This document shows positions 35,316 through 44,153 of a stretch of DNA of 64,000 nucleotides, piece by piece. The first letter of the stretch is position 1. Each line of letters opens with the position of its first letter. This DNA comes from an uncultured Aquimarina sp. (lineage in GTDB: Bacteria; Bacteroidota; Bacteroidia; Flavobacteriales; Flavobacteriaceae), in contig CANMWA010000015.1 of the NCBI GenBank assembly GCA_947501475.1, positions 80,810 through 144,809 of the forward strand, read 5' to 3'. Position numbers and translations under genes: made by a program. The notes below the pieces were generated by a model that saw only the letters and a list, made by a program, of their open reading frames with translations, had not been told where the DNA came from and searched no databases.

Positions 35316-37007
35316 ATGTCAGACGATAAAAAGGTTATTTTCTCCATGTCTGGAGTTAGTAAAACGTATAAAAGTGCAAATACTCCCGTACTTAAAAATA
35401 TTTATTTAAGTTTTTTCTATGGAGCCAAAATTGGGATTCTAGGACTTAATGGTTCTGGTAAATCTACATTGTTGAAAATTATAGCTGGAGTTGATAAAAA
35501 CTATCAAGGTGATGTTGTGTTTGCTTCTGGGTATACTGTTGGTTTATTAGAACAAGAGCCACAATTAGATCCAGAAAAAACGGTATTAGAAGTTGTAAAA
35601 GAAGGAGTTGCAGAAACTGTTGCTATTTTGGATGAATACAATAAGATCAATGATATGTTTGGTCTAGAAGAGGTGTATAGTGATGCCGACAAAATGCAGA
35701 AGCTTATGGATAAGCAGGCAGCCTTACAAGACCAGATTGATGCTAGCAATGCTTGGGAACTTGATACCAAGCTAGAAATAGCAATGGATGCGTTAAGAAC
35801 ACCAGATTCTGATAAAAAAATTGGAGTATTATCTGGAGGAGAGAAAAGAAGAGTCGCACTATGTCGTTTATTATTGCAAGAACCAGATGTTTTATTATTA
35901 GATGAGCCAACGAACCATTTGGATGCAGAATCTGTACACTGGCTAGAGCATCATTTGGCACAATACAAAGGAACCGTAATTGCTGTAACGCACGATAGAT
36001 ATTTCTTAGATAATGTAGCGGGTTGGATATTAGAATTGGATAGAGGAGAGGGAATACCATGGAAAGGAAATTATTCATCATGGTTAGACCAAAAATCAAA
36101 ACGATTAGCACAAGAAAGCAAATCGGCCTCTAAACGTCAGAAAACATTAGAACGAGAGTTAGAATGGGTGCGTCAAGGCGCAAAAGGAAGACAAACTAAA
36201 CAAAAAGCACGTTTAAAGAATTATGATAAATTGATGAGTCAGGATCAGAAACAACTTGATGAAAAACTCGAGATTTATATCCCTAATGGCCCACGTCTAG
36301 GTACTAATGTATTAGAGGCATCTGGCATTAGCAAAGCCTACGGAGATAAACTCCTATATGAAGATCTTAATTTTAAACTTCCTCAAGCAGGAATTGTAGG
36401 GATTATTGGCCCCAATGGAGCAGGTAAAACTACTATCTTTAAAATGATTATGGGAGAAGAAACTCCAGATAAGGGAGAATTTTCTGTTGGAGAAACAGCC
36501 AAAATAGCATACGTAGATCAAGCGCATTCTAATATCGACCCGGATAAATCTATTTGGCAAAACTTCAGTGATGAGCAGGATTTGGTGATGATGGGAGGTA
36601 AAGAAGTTAATTCTAGAGCATATTTAAGTCGTTTTAATTTTGGCGGAAGCGAACAAAACAAAAAAGTATCTACACTTTCTGGTGGTGAACGTAACCGCTT
36701 GCATCTGGCAATGACTCTAAAAGAAGAAGGTAATGTATTACTTTTAGATGAGCCAACTAATGATCTTGATGTTAATACGTTAAGAGCCTTAGAAGAAGGT
36801 CTTGAAAACTTTGCTGGATGTGCTGTAGTAATTTCTCACGACCGTTGGTTTTTAGATCGTATTTGTACTCATATTCTTGCTTTTGAAGGAGATTCACAAG
36901 TATATTTCTTTGAAGGTAGTTTCTCTGATTATGAAGAAAATAAAAAGAAACGTTTGGGTGGTGATTTAATGCCAAAACGTATTAAGTATAAGAAATTAGT
37001 GCGATAG
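35316..37007 (+). CDS. ettA: Energy-dependent translational throttle protein EttA (ABC-F)
   Basis: EttA binds the ribosomal E site and controls entry into elongation according to ADP/ATP. The 563-residue ABC-F protein has two ATPase domains: GLNGSGKST, LSGGEKRRVALC, LLDEPTNHLDAES; then GPNGAGKTT, LSGGERNRLHLAM, LLDEPTNDLDVNT. The linker with charged helix (KSASKRQKTLERELEWVRQG) and the arm region fit EttA, and there are no membrane segments. The C-terminus GDLMPKRIKYKKLVR is typical. Confidence 0.94.
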   Translation: MSDDKKVIFSMSGVSKTYKSANTPVLKNIYLSFFYGAKIGILGLNGSGKSTLLKIIAGVDKNYQGDVVFASGYTVGLLEQEPQLDPEKTVLEVVKEGVAETVAILDEYNKINDMFGLEEVYSDADKMQKLMDKQAALQDQIDASNAWELDTKLEIAMDALRTPDSDKKIGVLSGGEKRRVALCRLLLQEPDVLLLDEPTNHLDAESVHWLEHHLAQYKGTVIAVTHDRYFLDNVAGWILELDRGEGIPWKGNYSSWLDQKSKRLAQESKSASKRQKTLERELEWVRQGAKGRQTKQKARLKNYDKLMSQDQKQLDEKLEIYIPNGPRLGTNVLEASGISKAYGDKLLYEDLNFKLPQAGIVGIIGPNGAGKTTIFKMIMGEETPDKGEFSVGETAKIAYVDQAHSNIDPDKSIWQNFSDEQDLVMMGGKEVNSRAYLSRFNFGGSEQNKKVSTLSGGERNRLHLAMTLKEEGNVLLLDEPTNDLDVNTLRALEEGLENFAGCAVVISHDRWFLDRICTHILAFEGDSQVYFFEGSFSDYEENKKKRLGGDLMPKRIKYKKLVR

Positions 37008-37109
37008 AGTATGAGTTGTGAGCTTGCTTTGCTTTGATAGGTTGATGATGCTTGTTTATGAAGTTTGGTTACAAACTCAAAATACTTCGTTTCTCAAATA
37101 CAATTAAAA

Positions 37110-37802
37110 ATGCCACTAAGTAATATTAAAGTAATTGCATTTGATGCAGATGACACATTATGGGTTAATGAAACACTCTTTAGGAAGGCTGAAGAGGAGT
37201 TTTGTGATCTTTTAGAAGACCATATGTCCAAAGAAGAGGCTAATACCCTTCTTTTTGATGTAGAAATGAAAAATTTACCTTTGTATGGATATGGCATTAA
37301 GCCATTTACCTTATCATTAATTGAAGCGGCAATTACCATTTCTAATGGTAATACAACAGTAGATTTAATACAAAAACTTATCGAAAAGGGTAAACAAATG
37401 CTTCAGGAGCCTATCGAGCTTATTGATGGTATTGATAGTACATTAGAACAATTATCTAAGCAATATCGATTAGTAATGGCTACCAAAGGTGATTTATTAG
37501 ACCAAGAACGTAAGTTGATTAAATCTGGTTTAGAAAAATATTTTCACCACATAGAAATTGTATCTGATAAAACAGAAAAACAGTATAGTAAATTAGTAAA
37601 ACACCTTGATATTACCGAAAAAGAATTTCTAATGGTTGGTAATTCACTAAAATCAGATATTCTTCCAGTACTTAATATTGGAGCACATGCATTTCATATT
37701 CCATTTCATACTACATGGGCCCACGAAATGATTAATGAAGAAATTGATCATCCAAATTTTAGAAGTTTTACAAAAGCAAGTGAATTATTAGAAGTCTTAT
37801 AA
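37110..37802 (+). CDS. HAD family hydrolase
   Basis: From the ATG at 37110 (a TTG 45 bp earlier extends the frame but adds unrelated residues) the product is 230 residues. Motif I is FDADDTLWVNE (nucleophile and acid/base Asp), motif II Thr in MATKGD, motif III Lys in SDKTEKQYSKL and motif IV VGNSLKSDI. It is a cytoplasmic phosphatase-type HAD (YjjG-like) with a helical cap. The next gene starts 2 bp after its stop codon, indicating co-transcription. Confidence 0.9.
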   Translation: MPLSNIKVIAFDADDTLWVNETLFRKAEEEFCDLLEDHMSKEEANTLLFDVEMKNLPLYGYGIKPFTLSLIEAAITISNGNTTVDLIQKLIEKGKQMLQEPIELIDGIDSTLEQLSKQYRLVMATKGDLLDQERKLIKSGLEKYFHHIEIVSDKTEKQYSKLVKHLDITEKEFLMVGNSLKSDILPVLNIGAHAFHIPFHTTWAHEMINEEIDHPNFRSFTKASELLEVL

Positions 37803-37804
37803 TA

Positions 37805-38434
37805 ATGAGAACACCTATCGATCTTACCACCTGGAACAGAAAAGAACATTTTGAGTTCTTTGGTAGTTTTGACGAACCTTTTTTTGGTATTGCAACTACA
37901 GTAGATTTTACAAAGGGTTATCAGAAAATTAAAGATTTGGGATACTCTTATTTTTTGTTTTATCTGCATAAGTCATTGTTAGCTGTTAATACTATTGATG
38001 CATTTAAATATCGTATAGATAATGATCAGGTCTATGTATATGATAAAATTCATGCATCCCCAACTATAGGAAGAGAAGATCATACTTTTGGTTTTTCATT
38101 TATAGAATTTCATGAAGATTTTGAGACTTTTGTCATAGAAGCTCAAAAAGAAATAAATGCAGTAAAAAATAGTACAGGTCTACGACATACAGATAATGCT
38201 AAACGTATAGACACAATACATTACTCATCTATCCCTTGGTATAATTTTACTGGACTTACACATGCTAGACATTTTAAATTCAATGACAGTGTGCCTAAAA
38301 TTTCTTTTGGGAAATATACCAAGATAGGAGATACGTTAAATTTACCCATTTCGATTAATGTACACCATGGCATGGCTGATGGGTATCATGTTGGGTTATA
38401 TCTCGAAGAGTTTCAGCGATTATTAAACAAATAA
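37805..38434 (+). CDS. CatA-like O-acetyltransferase
   Basis: This 209-residue protein matches the chloramphenicol acetyltransferase fold. VHHGMADGYHVGLYLEEFQ is the HHxxxDG catalytic motif, with the first half FFGSFDEPFFGIATTVDFTKGY and SIPWYNFTGLTHARHFK also family-typical. It is a little shorter than canonical CAT (~220). It might acetylate a hydroxyl of a drug or metabolite; chloramphenicol resistance is not proven. It follows the HAD gene by 2 bp. Confidence 0.85.
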   Translation: MRTPIDLTTWNRKEHFEFFGSFDEPFFGIATTVDFTKGYQKIKDLGYSYFLFYLHKSLLAVNTIDAFKYRIDNDQVYVYDKIHASPTIGREDHTFGFSFIEFHEDFETFVIEAQKEINAVKNSTGLRHTDNAKRIDTIHYSSIPWYNFTGLTHARHFKFNDSVPKISFGKYTKIGDTLNLPISINVHHGMADGYHVGLYLEEFQRLLNK

Positions 38435-38533
38435 CAAATTGATTTTAATAATCTTAAATATTTTTTTAACTTTATTTTAAACCTTTTTGAACTGTAATAG
38501 TCAAAAGAACATAGTAACATTAAAAACTAAATT

Positions 38534-38980
38534 ATGAAAGCGAATAAAGTTTTAGGAATAGTATTGATTTTTGGAATCACTATGGTAGGATATGCACAAG
38601 AGAGAACAGTAAAAGTTGGAGTAAATAAAGATGGAGAGAAAGTTAGATTGGTTAGATCTGAGGATGCACAAGGAAACAAGAAAGCTCAAGCTACTAAAAA
38701 AGATGCTGATGGAAATGTAAAAAAAGCTGTAAAAGCAAATCAGACTGATGGTGATAAATATAGAGCAGCTGGGGTGAATAAGGCAGATGGTACCAAAAAA
38801 AGAGTAGCGGGAGGTAACAAAGCAAATGGAACCAAGAAACGAGGAGCAGGTGTAAAACAGGCTGATGGTGATAAATATCGTGTAGGAGGAGTAAATAAAC
38901 CTGATGGTTCTAAAAAAAGATCAGTAGATGTTCATAAAGCTGATAGTACTAAGAAAAAGAAAAAAAGAAAAAAATCTTAG
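38534..38980 (+). CDS. Exported lysine-rich protein with 13-residue tandem repeats
   Basis: The 148-residue product has a signal peptide ending YAQ at residue 22. Residues 71-148 are six units of 13 residues of the pattern x-D-G-x-K-(K/Y)-R-x-x-G-x-x-K (TDGDKYRAAGVNK, ADGTKKRVAGGNK, ANGTKKRGAGVKQ, ADGDKYRVGGVNK, PDGSKKRSVDVHK, then a degenerate Lys-rich end). The pI is very high. I do not recognise a family. It may bind polyanions (DNA, polysaccharide, LPS) outside the cell. A terminator follows at 39004. Confidence 0.75.
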   Translation: MKANKVLGIVLIFGITMVGYAQERTVKVGVNKDGEKVRLVRSEDAQGNKKAQATKKDADGNVKKAVKANQTDGDKYRAAGVNKADGTKKRVAGGNKANGTKKRGAGVKQADGDKYRVGGVNKPDGSKKRSVDVHKADSTKKKKKRKKS

Positions 38981-39003
38981 GAAGTAATCATTACAGCACA
39001 TAT

Positions 39004-39042
39004 AAAAATTCTGGAGAACAATAATCTTCAGAATTTTTTTTA
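39004..39042 (+). terminator. Terminator of the repeat-protein gene
   Basis: AAAATTCTG...AGA (39005-39017) pairs with TCTTCAGAATTTT (39025-39037) with one G-U pair, then TTTT. It lies close to the converging pseudouridine synthase gene. Confidence 0.75.
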
Positions 39043-39070
39043 GGATTTTAATTGTGTTTAGCTGGATAAT

Positions 39071-39667
39071 TTATTTAAAAAAATCAAGTTCTTTGACTTC
39101 TCCTATTTCCATATCTTTAAGATAGGTATTACCAACTCTTATACGCACTAATCGCAGTGTAGGGAAACCAACCGCAGAAGTCATTTTACGTACCTGGCGA
39201 AATTTTCCTTCTTGTAATGTAATAGATACCCAACTTGTAGGGCCGTGTCTATCATCTCGTATTTTTTTTGACCTTTCGGGGAATTTTGGAACATTTTCAA
39301 GTTTAAAAACCATGCAAGGAGCAGTACCATATTTTTTTCCATCAAAACCTATCTCGACACCTTTTGCTAATTTTTCTATAGCTTCAGTAGTAATATCTCC
39401 GTCTACTTGTGCATAATACTCTTTTTCGATACCACTACTACAGATATGATTACTTGTTTTGCCATCTGTTGTTAATAATAATAACCCTTCGGATTTTTCA
39501 TCTAATCTACCAATAGCCATGGTGCCTTCAGGGAAATCGTGTAACTCACCGAGTAATTTTTTTGAATTTTGTTTTTGTCCATTATTTACAAACTGACTTA
39601 GGTAGCCATAGGGTTTGTACAGGGCAAAATGCTTATGCAACATTTGTTTTTCAGGACTAATTTCCAT
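39071..39667 (-). CDS. Pseudouridine synthase (RluE/RsuA family)
   Basis: The 198-residue protein has the catalytic motif GRLDEKSEGLLLLTTDG (Asp in GRLD, lysine and backbone residues following), and KHFALYKPYGYLSQF at the N-terminus, typical of the RsuA/RluE group that modifies single uridines in 16S or 23S rRNA. No S4 domain is present, consistent with RluE-type. VSITLQEGKFRQVRKM is a conserved C-terminal motif. It is monocistronic. Confidence 0.9.
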   Translation of the reverse strand: MEISPEKQMLHKHFALYKPYGYLSQFVNNGQKQNSKKLLGELHDFPEGTMAIGRLDEKSEGLLLLTTDGKTSNHICSSGIEKEYYAQVDGDITTEAIEKLAKGVEIGFDGKKYGTAPCMVFKLENVPKFPERSKKIRDDRHGPTSWVSITLQEGKFRQVRKMTSAVGFPTLRLVRIRVGNTYLKDMEIGEVKELDFFK

Positions 39668-39970
39668 TTAAATTTTATACCAAGTTTTTATAGGCGCAAA
39701 ATTACATATTTACTTTATTTCATAGCAGATCTAATGAATAATGATCAACTTGTAAACCAAAACAGTTTAAAAATTAAAATGGAAGACCTATATTTGCAGA
39801 GATTTTAATGGATAATTATAATTCAAGAAGTAAACTATTACCTGTTATTGCAACAGCTATTTAAATTATTAGGTAAACCAATCTCACACATTGCCTTTTA
39901 CTTATCACTCGTTTAGTCTTTCGATTACAATCCATAAAACAAACTGATTTAATAAAATATAAAAGTACGA
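39668..39970. other. 303-bp gap with no recognised gene
   Basis: Nothing with coding potential is seen. The ~180 bp before the cold-shock gene at 39971 could be its 5' untranslated region. Confidence 0.35.
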
Positions 39971-40420
39971 ATGGCAAAATCGCAACAGACGTTTAGTAAA
40001 ATTGAGAAAGAGAAGAAAAAGCAAAAAAAGCGAGAGGAAAAACTAAAAAAGAAAGAAGAGCGTAAAGCAAATTCTAATAAAGGAAATGGTTTGGATAGTA
40101 TGATCGCTTATGTAGATGAGAATGGGTTTCGTACTGAGACGCCTCCTGATCCAACTAAAAAGAAAAAGATCAAAGCTGAAAATATTGAAATAAGCATTCC
40201 AAAAAGCGAAAAAGAAGAGTTTGACCCTGTTCGTAAAGGTAAAGTTGCATTTTACAACGATTCAAAAGGGTATGGTTTTATTAACGATGAAGCGACACAA
40301 GAACGTTATTTTGTGCATGTTAATGGTTTAATACAAGAAATTGCTGAAAATGATAAAGTTACCTTTGAACTTGAAAAAGGCCCTAAAGGTCTGATCGCTG
40401 TTCGCGTAAAGAAGGCTTAA
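39971..40420 (+). CDS. Cold-shock domain protein with basic N-terminal extension
   Basis: The 149-residue protein has a cold-shock domain in its last ~65 residues (KGKVAFYNDSKGYGFINDEATQERYFVHVNGL), where KGYGFI is RNP1 and YFVHV is RNP2; it binds single-stranded nucleic acid. The first ~80 residues are a Lys/Glu-rich helical extension (KIEKEKKKQKKREEKLKKKE), common in Bacteroidota Csp proteins. A large hairpin is found just downstream. Confidence 0.92.
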   Translation: MAKSQQTFSKIEKEKKKQKKREEKLKKKEERKANSNKGNGLDSMIAYVDENGFRTETPPDPTKKKKIKAENIEISIPKSEKEEFDPVRKGKVAFYNDSKGYGFINDEATQERYFVHVNGLIQEIAENDKVTFELEKGPKGLIAVRVKKA

Positions 40421-40430
40421 TCGTTCTACA

Positions 40431-40476
40431 TACAAACACCAAAGCCTGGGAATTTTCCCAGGCTTTGGTGTTTGTA
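40431..40476. terminator. Near-perfect 46-bp palindrome, bidirectional terminator
   Basis: The arms 40431-40452 and 40455-40476 are exact 22-bp reverse complements (core CACCAAAGCCTGGGAA). It separates the cold-shock gene from the converging MBL lipoprotein gene. There is no long T-run directly after it, but a T6 run occurs at 40481-40486. Confidence 0.65.
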
Positions 40477-40497
40477 ATGGTTTTTTATTGAACGTGC

Positions 40498-41295
40498 TTA
40501 AATATCGGGATACCAATCCAGTTGTATGACTTCAATAGTAGAGTCTTTTGATACTATTTCTTTGAATTTTGCAACATCGCTTAATCCTTCGGTTCCTCTG
40601 TAATGGTATGGGTAAACTTGTTTTGGCTTAAATTCGAGTACAGCATCTGCGGCACTCTCTACGCTCATAGTATAAGGTAAATTCATACAAACAAAAGCTT
40701 TATCAATGTATTTTAAGGCTCTCATCTCAGGAATATCTTCGGTATCACCAGAAAAATATAAGCGTTCTTTTCCTAAAGTGATTACATATCCATTTCCTCG
40801 TCCTTTATTATGAAACTTTAATGCCTCTTCGCGTAAGTTGTACATTGGTATAGCTTCAATAGTGATTCCTTGTATTTCTTTTGTTTCTCCGTTGTTAATA
40901 ATAATTAATTGTTCGGTATAACTTGCAGGAAGTTTTTCGGCAACAGCTTGAGGGACTACAATTTCTGCTTTTGAAAGATTAAGACTATCTAGTGTATCAA
41001 TATTCATATGATCTCCGTGTATGTCTGTAATCAATACGATATTTGGAAGTTTCTTTCCTGTAAATGCTTTAGGGCCTCCATTAGGATCTATGTAAATTAT
41101 TTTTTGTTTCCATTCTAAAATTGCTGTAGCATGACTTATTGGATCTATGGAGATGTCGCTTTCTATTTTTTTTGAAGCTTCTCCAGGGGTTTCGTTCTCT
41201 GTTTCATTAATGATTTCGGTATCTTCATTTTTTTGCGATTTGCAATTCAGTAAGAGAATACAAATCAGCATAATATGTAGGATATTATACTTCAT
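40498..41295 (-). CDS. MBL fold metallo-hydrolase, lipoprotein
   Basis: The 265-residue protein has a lipoprotein signal (CILLLNCKSQKNED). The MBL fold is shown by ITDIHGDHMNIDTL (H-x-DH), RLYFSGDTEDIPEM and YPYHYRGTEG. It resembles UPF0173/UlaG-like lactonases or hydrolases. It differs from the cytoplasmic MBL protein at 19794 by its lipid anchor. The substrate is unknown. Confidence 0.88.
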   Translation of the reverse strand: MKYNILHIMLICILLLNCKSQKNEDTEIINETENETPGEASKKIESDISIDPISHATAILEWKQKIIYIDPNGGPKAFTGKKLPNIVLITDIHGDHMNIDTLDSLNLSKAEIVVPQAVAEKLPASYTEQLIIINNGETKEIQGITIEAIPMYNLREEALKFHNKGRGNGYVITLGKERLYFSGDTEDIPEMRALKYIDKAFVCMNLPYTMSVESAADAVLEFKPKQVYPYHYRGTEGLSDVAKFKEIVSKDSTIEVIQLDWYPDI

Positions 41296-41505
41296 TTTGA
41301 GATGATTTTGTGTTTGTATGCAGAAAAGGTAAGAATAATCGGCGAGAATTATAGTACATGAAATGTTAAGGCGAAATTGAAAAATTGATTTCTACAGCAT
41401 GATTTTTTATGAATAATAGTATAATATTGCTTGTAATGAATATGTTATTAGATGCGATGTAACAACACTTGTTTGTGGTTGTGTTGTTTTTGATATACTG
41501 TAGAA

Positions 41506-42261
41506 TTAGCTATCTAGCCATAATTTGATAGCCATAACAATGACCATAATAATCAAAAATATTTTTACAAGCCCATCTCCTTTTTTTACAGCCCATCTGC
41601 TTGCAATCCATCCTCCTGAGGCATTTCCAGAAGCAAGAACAATACCGTATAAGTAATCTATTTGTTGATTATAAGCAAAGATGGCTAATGCCCCAATAGT
41701 ATAGATAAAAACAACTAATACTTTTACTGCATTAGATTTTACAAGGTTCATGTAGTTTATAGAGGTTAAAGCAAGTAGTATAAAAATTCCTACTCCAGCT
41801 TGAATAAAACCTCCGTATATACCAATAAAGAAAAAAGCGAGTATAGAGAGCCAGAAATACTTGCCTTGAACTCTTTCTATAAAGTCTTCGATGTTTATTT
41901 TAGGTTTAAATACCATAAAGAAAACCACTATAACCATCACTATGGCCAAAATTCGATTAAAAGTTTCTCCTTTGATATCTACCGCAATTTGAGCTCCGAT
42001 TAAAGAACCAACCAATGCAGATAAACCAAGATATACTCCAAATTTTGTTGGTTTAATACCCTTACTTTTAAAACCTGCAATAGATGTGATGCTTTGAATA
42101 ATAATCCCTATGCGATTCGTTCCATTAGCAACAGCGGGAGGTAATCCCATAAAAATCAGCATAGGTAGCGTTAATAAAGAACCACCACCTGCCATAGTGT
42201 TTATAACTCCGGCAACAAAACCAATAATAGCTAAAAGTAATAGAAGTACTATTTCGTTCAT
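41506..42261 (-). CDS. TauE/SafE family sulfite exporter-like transporter
   Basis: This 251-residue membrane protein has about eight hydrophobic segments and the family hallmarks: GFVAGVINTMAGGGSLLTLPML, GLPPAVANGTNR, and GGFIQAGVGIFILLALT in the second half. It exports or imports sulfur-containing anions. It lies divergent from the SulP transporter at 42384, so a role in sulfate or sulfite handling is possible, but expression coupling is not shown. Confidence 0.9.
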   Translation of the reverse strand: MNEIVLLLLLAIIGFVAGVINTMAGGGSLLTLPMLIFMGLPPAVANGTNRIGIIIQSITSIAGFKSKGIKPTKFGVYLGLSALVGSLIGAQIAVDIKGETFNRILAIVMVIVVFFMVFKPKINIEDFIERVQGKYFWLSILAFFFIGIYGGFIQAGVGIFILLALTSINYMNLVKSNAVKVLVVFIYTIGALAIFAYNQQIDYLYGIVLASGNASGGWIASRWAVKKGDGLVKIFLIIMVIVMAIKLWLDS

Positions 42262-42383
42262 TGAATATTATTAGAAAAAATATGTATTCAAAAGTAACTA
42301 AATCATTGAAAATGATGTATCATTTAGAAATTCTTTTGGCATAAATTACCAACTGTTGTAGATTTACCTAGTAAAACTAAAAA

Positions 42384-44144
42384 ATCACCAAGGTCAAGAA
42401 ATTATATAAAATAGCTCCAATTTTTCAATTCTTTGCGAATAAAGGATATACTACATCTACTTTTAAGTTAGATGCCATTGCAGGTGTTACTGTTGGAGTG
42501 ATTTTGATCCCGCAAGCCATCGCCTATGCATTGTTGATGGGGGTGCCTCCAATTTATGGCTTGTATGCATGTTTATTACCATTGGTTTTATATGCTTTTT
42601 TTGGAAGCTCTAGACAATTAAGTATAGGTCCAGTAGCAGTAACTGCTATTTTAGTGATGAGCGGCGTTAGTCAGCTAGCAGAACCTTTCTCAGAAAATTT
42701 TATTAACCTTGTTGTATTTGCAAGCCTATTAATAGGCCTTTTGCAAATTATAATGAGTGTATTACGAATGGGTTTTTTGGTGAATTTAATTTCTCAACCG
42801 GTAATATCAGGGTTTATATCTGCAGCGGCCATTATTATTATTGTTTCGCAGTTAGAAGAAAGTTTAGGGATTGATATTCCTGATTTTGCATACACACATC
42901 AGACGGTTTGGTATGGGTTGAGTCATTTTATGGAGTCAAATTGGATTACTCTTGGGATTTGTCTATTCTCGATTTTGACAATTATTCTTTTAAAAAAATG
43001 GAAACGTTCTTTTCCTGGAGCTTTGTCTGTGCTTGTGATTACCACAATAGCTACATATGTCTTTAATTTAAATGAAAAAGGCTTGGCAATCATATCAGAT
43101 GTACCAAAAGGGCTGCCTTCGTTTAGTGTGCCTGTAATGAGCTATGATAGTATGGTTGCGCTTATTCCGTCGGTGCTAACGGTTACTTTTATTGGTTATG
43201 TTGGGAGTATAGGTATTGCCAAATCTATGGAAATGAAAAACAGAGATCATATAGTGAGACCTAATCAAGAGTTATTTGCACTAGGGATTGCAAAGGTAAT
43301 AGGAGCTTTTTTTCTTGCTGTACCTTCATCAGGAAGCTATAGCAGAACAGCAATTAATGATGAAGCAGGAGGGAAGACTACAATATCATCTATTGTTGCA
43401 GCAATGATGGTGTTACTTTCATTGTTGTTTCTTACTACTTTTTTTTATTATATCCCAAAAGCAGTATTGGCAGCTATAATTTTGGTATCTGTATTTGGAT
43501 TGATAAATTTTAGCGAAGCTAAATATCTGTATAAACTTAGAAGACGAGATTTTATAGTAATGATTATCACTTTTGTAGGAACATTGGTGTTTGGAGTAGA
43601 AAATGGGATATTTATTGGTGTAATACTTTCATTTGTGTTTCTTCAGTATTATAGTTCTCGTCCACATATAGCTGAATTAGTGAATATACCAGGCACTAAA
43701 TACTATCGTAATATCAATAGGTTTCCTGATGCTACCCAATCTGAAGAGTATTTGATTATTCGATTTGATAATCAGTTATATTTTGGTAACGCTAGTTATT
43801 TTAAAGATATGATACAAGAATATGTTTCTAGGCGTAAAGAGCTTCCTAAGTTTTTAATCCTTGATAATACCAACATGCATGATATTGATAGTACTGGTCT
43901 GCATGTTTTAGAAGATGTTCACGAGTATTTAGAAGGGCTAAAAGTGCAACTTGTAATGGTTGGTGTGATAGGACCTGTTAGAGATTTTCTTAAAAGATCA
44001 GGATTTACCGATGCGTTAGGTATAGATCATTATTATTTAACGATTTCAGATGCTGTGGATTATGCAGAAAATAAGATAGAACATGATGCTATACATGAAG
44101 CTGCAGTACAGTTTAATACAAAAAGAAGATCGTTTTTAGATTAA
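42384..44144 (+). CDS. SulP family inorganic anion transporter with STAS domain
   Basis: The first canonical start in the frame is GTG at 42498 (MILIPQAIAYALL), but the frame continues upstream to a stop at 42378 and encodes the family-conserved N-terminus (LYKIAPIFQFFANKGY, TFKLDAIAGVTVG). I set the start at ATC 42384 (I/M-TKVKKLYK), the best fit in length; ATA 42411 is an alternative. Then come ~11 membrane segments with SulP motifs (GSSRQLSIGPVA, FLAVPSSGSYSRTAIN) and a C-terminal STAS domain (ILDNTNMHDIDSTGLHVLED). It transports sulfate, bicarbonate or similar anions. Confidence 0.85.
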   Translation: MTKVKKLYKIAPIFQFFANKGYTTSTFKLDAIAGVTVGVILIPQAIAYALLMGVPPIYGLYACLLPLVLYAFFGSSRQLSIGPVAVTAILVMSGVSQLAEPFSENFINLVVFASLLIGLLQIIMSVLRMGFLVNLISQPVISGFISAAAIIIIVSQLEESLGIDIPDFAYTHQTVWYGLSHFMESNWITLGICLFSILTIILLKKWKRSFPGALSVLVITTIATYVFNLNEKGLAIISDVPKGLPSFSVPVMSYDSMVALIPSVLTVTFIGYVGSIGIAKSMEMKNRDHIVRPNQELFALGIAKVIGAFFLAVPSSGSYSRTAINDEAGGKTTISSIVAAMMVLLSLLFLTTFFYYIPKAVLAAIILVSVFGLINFSEAKYLYKLRRRDFIVMIITFVGTLVFGVENGIFIGVILSFVFLQYYSSRPHIAELVNIPGTKYYRNINRFPDATQSEEYLIIRFDNQLYFGNASYFKDMIQEYVSRRKELPKFLILDNTNMHDIDSTGLHVLEDVHEYLEGLKVQLVMVGVIGPVRDFLKRSGFTDALGIDHYYLTISDAVDYAENKIEHDAIHEAAVQFNTKRRSFLD

Positions 44145-44153
44145 TAACAAAGT

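Noticed and set aside
37805..38434. Acquired chloramphenicol resistance cassette
   Set aside because: No mobile element, integron or composition shift surrounds the CAT-like gene; it sits in an apparently native operon.
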